Assembly: GCA_955652845.1 (NCBI GenBank)
Contig: CATPBY010000024.1
Location: forward strand, 1 to 6,066
Origin: an uncultured Terriglobales bacterium
Lineage (GTDB): Bacteria; Acidobacteriota; Terriglobia; Terriglobales; Acidobacteriaceae
Reading direction: 5' to 3'
Length of the DNA stretch: 6,066 nucleotides
Shown: positions 5,540 through 6,066 of the stretch, piece by piece
Numbering within the stretch: position 1 is the stretch's first letter
Layout of the letters: every line of letters begins with the position of its first letter
The notes under the pieces: model-generated
Databases searched by the model: none
What the model was told of the DNA's origin: nothing
What the model saw: the letters and a program-made list of their open reading frames with translations, nothing else
Position numbers and translations under genes: made by a program

Positions 5540-6066
5540 CTACACTTTCTGCATACTGGCTTCGGTGGCTGTCTTCAATAATTTCTGAGCGTTACTCTTT
5601 GGATCGCCTTGACCGAACACGGCGTTGCCTGCCACCAAAATTTCAGCTCCCGCTCGCACCACGTCGGCGACCGTCGTAACATCGATTCCACCATCCACTT
5701 CAATGCGATAGCTCAGGTCATGCTGGTGCCGCAAATCCGCCAGTTTCCGGATCTTATGCAATGCCGCCGGAATAAATTTCTGCCCGCCGAATCCCGGGTT
5801 CACCGACATGACCAGAACATAATCCACAATGTCGAGCACCTCGCTGAGACTCTCGACCGGAGTGGCAGGATTGATAACTACTCCCGCCAGTGCCCCATGG
5901 TTGCGTATGAGATGCAGAGTTCGATTGAGGTGCCGGCAAGCCTCCCGGTGCACTGAGATCCAGTCTGCCCCGGCCTCGGCGAACTCGGGGATGTACTGGT
6001 CAGGGTTCTCAATCATCAAGTGGCAATCAAGTGGCAGATCCGTCGCCCGGCGCAGAGATTTGACCA
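5540..6066 (-). CDS. rpe: Ribulose-phosphate 3-epimerase (partial, N-terminus outside window)
   Basis: Rpe interconverts D-ribulose 5-phosphate and D-xylulose 5-phosphate in the cytosol, linking the oxidative and non-oxidative pentose phosphate branches. The frame is open to the window edge, giving 174 residues plus the TAG at 5540-5542; compared with the usual 220-225, about 50 N-terminal residues are missing. The family motifs appear in order: LPLDCHLMIENP, whose His is a metal ligand; GVVINPATPVE; MSVNPGFGGQKFIP, the phosphate-contacting loop; EVDGGI, whose Asp is a metal ligand and catalytic acid/base; and AGNAVFG near the second phosphate site. The other catalytic Asp lies in the part not seen. 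An internal ATG at 6019 is not the start, because conserved sequence (VKSLRRATDLPLDCHL) continues upstream of it. No frameshift or missing residue was noticed. The gene precedes the BamD-like gene on the same strand. Confidence 0.95.
   Translation of the reverse strand, partial: VKSLRRATDLPLDCHLMIENPDQYIPEFAEAGADWISVHREACRHLNRTLHLIRNHGALAGVVINPATPVESLSEVLDIVDYVLVMSVNPGFGGQKFIPAALHKIRKLADLRHQHDLSYRIEVDGGIDVTTVADVVRAGAEILVAGNAVFGQGDPKSNAQKLLKTATEASMQKV

Overview
This window looks like chromosomal DNA from a diderm, moderately GC-rich bacterium, most likely an acidobacterium. That assignment is inference. It rests on a BamD-type lipoprotein, which implies an outer membrane, on the style of the long Ala/Ser/Glu-rich response regulator, and on a secreted protein of a kind common in soil acidobacteria. 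No phage, transposon, CRISPR, tRNA or rRNA signal was seen.

Everything clearly coding lies on the minus strand, so it is best read from right to left. At the right edge is the C-terminal three quarters of ribulose-phosphate 3-epimerase (rpe, 5540-6066, running off the window). After 42 bp comes a BamD-like outer-membrane-assembly lipoprotein (4034-5497), whose five-TPR core carries an unusual tail of about 208 residues ending in a Lys-rich patch. These two genes are probably co-transcribed. A 145-bp gap follows. It holds a GC-rich inverted repeat and a plausible promoter, and leads into a 638-residue protein (1972-3888): an intact response-regulator receiver domain, about 400 residues of low-complexity sequence, two probable C-terminal helices and an oligo-lysine tail. 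A small hairpin that could terminate this gene and a plausible sigma-70-like promoter lie back to back at 1854-1904. They precede a secreted, cysteine-containing, probably beta-propeller protein (279-1742).

The left 278 bp hold no gene I can support firmly. Bases 2-85 may be the end of a plus-strand membrane protein, and 86-278 contain a perfect 14-bp palindrome but nothing else I recognise.

Functionally, rpe is a housekeeping enzyme and the BamD-like protein belongs to outer-membrane beta-barrel assembly. The receiver protein has no recognisable DNA-binding or enzymatic output domain, so it probably acts through protein-protein contacts or its basic tail. The secreted protein has no assigned function. 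I see no clear evidence of a new multi-gene system. The features most worth following up are the architectures of the receiver protein and the tailed BamD. Three of the start sites given here are internal to the longest open frames and were chosen by ribosome-binding site, signal peptide or domain boundary.
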